From contig NKIE01000239.1 of the NCBI GenBank assembly GCA_002256055.1, forward strand, positions 1-5,233: a stretch of 5,233 bases of DNA. Reading direction: 5' to 3'. The first letter of the stretch is position 1; every line of letters starts with the position of its first letter. This document shows, in pieces, positions 5,074 to 5,233 of this stretch. Made by a program: the position numbers and the translations under genes. The notes under the pieces are model-generated. The model worked only from the letters and a program-made list of their open reading frames with translations, was not told the DNA's origin and searched no databases. Source of the DNA: Pseudomonas sp. PGPPP3 (lineage in GTDB: Bacteria; Pseudomonadota; Gammaproteobacteria; Pseudomonadales; Pseudomonadaceae).

Positions 5074-5233
5074 GGCAGTGGTGGCGGCGGATGCTGCCGA
5101 TGACCACGCCCCAGATCAGCAGCTCGTCGCCCTCCAGAATGTAGCGCGGCGCAAACGTGGGATTCTCCGACTGCAGCACGATTTGCGGGCCATTCTGAAT
5201 CAGGCGTTTGACGAAGGTGGCGCCATTAATCGC
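5066..5233 (-). CDS. umuD: UmuD (RulA type), C-terminal part, cut by the window edge
   Basis: Reading in from the right edge on the minus strand, 55 residues followed by TGA match the C-terminal end of UmuD/LexA-type S24 peptidases. The segment ATFVKRL carries the catalytic Lys (residue 9 of the fragment), the partner of a Ser outside the window. It is followed by [14 protein letters not shown], the [12 protein letters not shown] strand pair and GSIRRH near the end, as in Pseudomonas RulA/UmuD. RecA-stimulated self-cleavage of UmuD gives UmuD', the regulatory subunit of polymerase V. The stop codon lies inside the start of umuC, an arrangement that fits coupled translation and a fixed subunit ratio. 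Confidence 0.92.
   Translation of the reverse strand, partial: AINGATFVKRLIQNGPQIVLQSENPTFAPRYILEGDELLIWGVVIGSIRRHHCHA

Overview
This window looks like chromosomal DNA from a Pseudomonas-type gammaproteobacterium. It is GC-rich with GC-rich codon use and strong purine-rich ribosome binding sites. It carries a Pseudomonas-like acidic amino acid binding-protein start, a RulAB/UmuDC-type polymerase V operon and an SfnR-like sigma-54 activator. The family calls rest on recognised motifs and remembered family sequences, not on database searches.

Layout, left to right. Bases 1-404 (+) hold a sigma-54-like promoter (45-61), a leader with a perfect hairpin (85-106) and the first quarter of a glutamate/aspartate ABC-transporter binding protein (AatJ/GltI type). 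That gene is cut off after about 75 native residues, so the promoter, leader and signal peptide outlive the gene. Bases 417-1866 hold a small regulatory cassette: an HxlR-family repressor on the minus strand (417-911), and, divergently, a short exported protein of unknown function (1051-1392) and a small cupin (1432-1866). Two copies of one 19-bp palindromic motif, centred 31 bp apart, lie between the divergent genes next to a perfect TTGACA -35 box. A 9-bp-stem hairpin at 1900-1927 separates this cassette from what follows.

Everything from 1936 to the right edge is on the minus strand. In transcription order it holds the end of umuD (entering from the right edge), umuC overlapping it by 8 bp, a 217-bp partly AT-rich spacer, an RBBP9/YdeN-type serine hydrolase, and a sigma-54 enhancer-binding protein of the SfnR type that has no sensory domain. 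The hydrolase start region can fold into a hairpin that hides its own Shine-Dalgarno sequence. The sigma-54 activator has an altered GAFTGA loop, the part that contacts sigma-54 in this family.

How the parts may work together (inference): the HxlR protein probably controls the exported protein and cupin, and perhaps itself, through the paired operators. umuDC encodes a translationally coupled error-prone polymerase V. The hydrolase and the sigma-54 activator may form one expression unit or two. The most unusual elements are the paired palindromes with their cassette, the Shine-Dalgarno-hiding hairpin, the degenerate sigma-54 contact loop, and the orphaned sigma-54 promoter on a truncated transporter gene. 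No tRNA, rRNA, CRISPR array or insertion sequence was seen, and no stretch over 300 bases lacks a gene.
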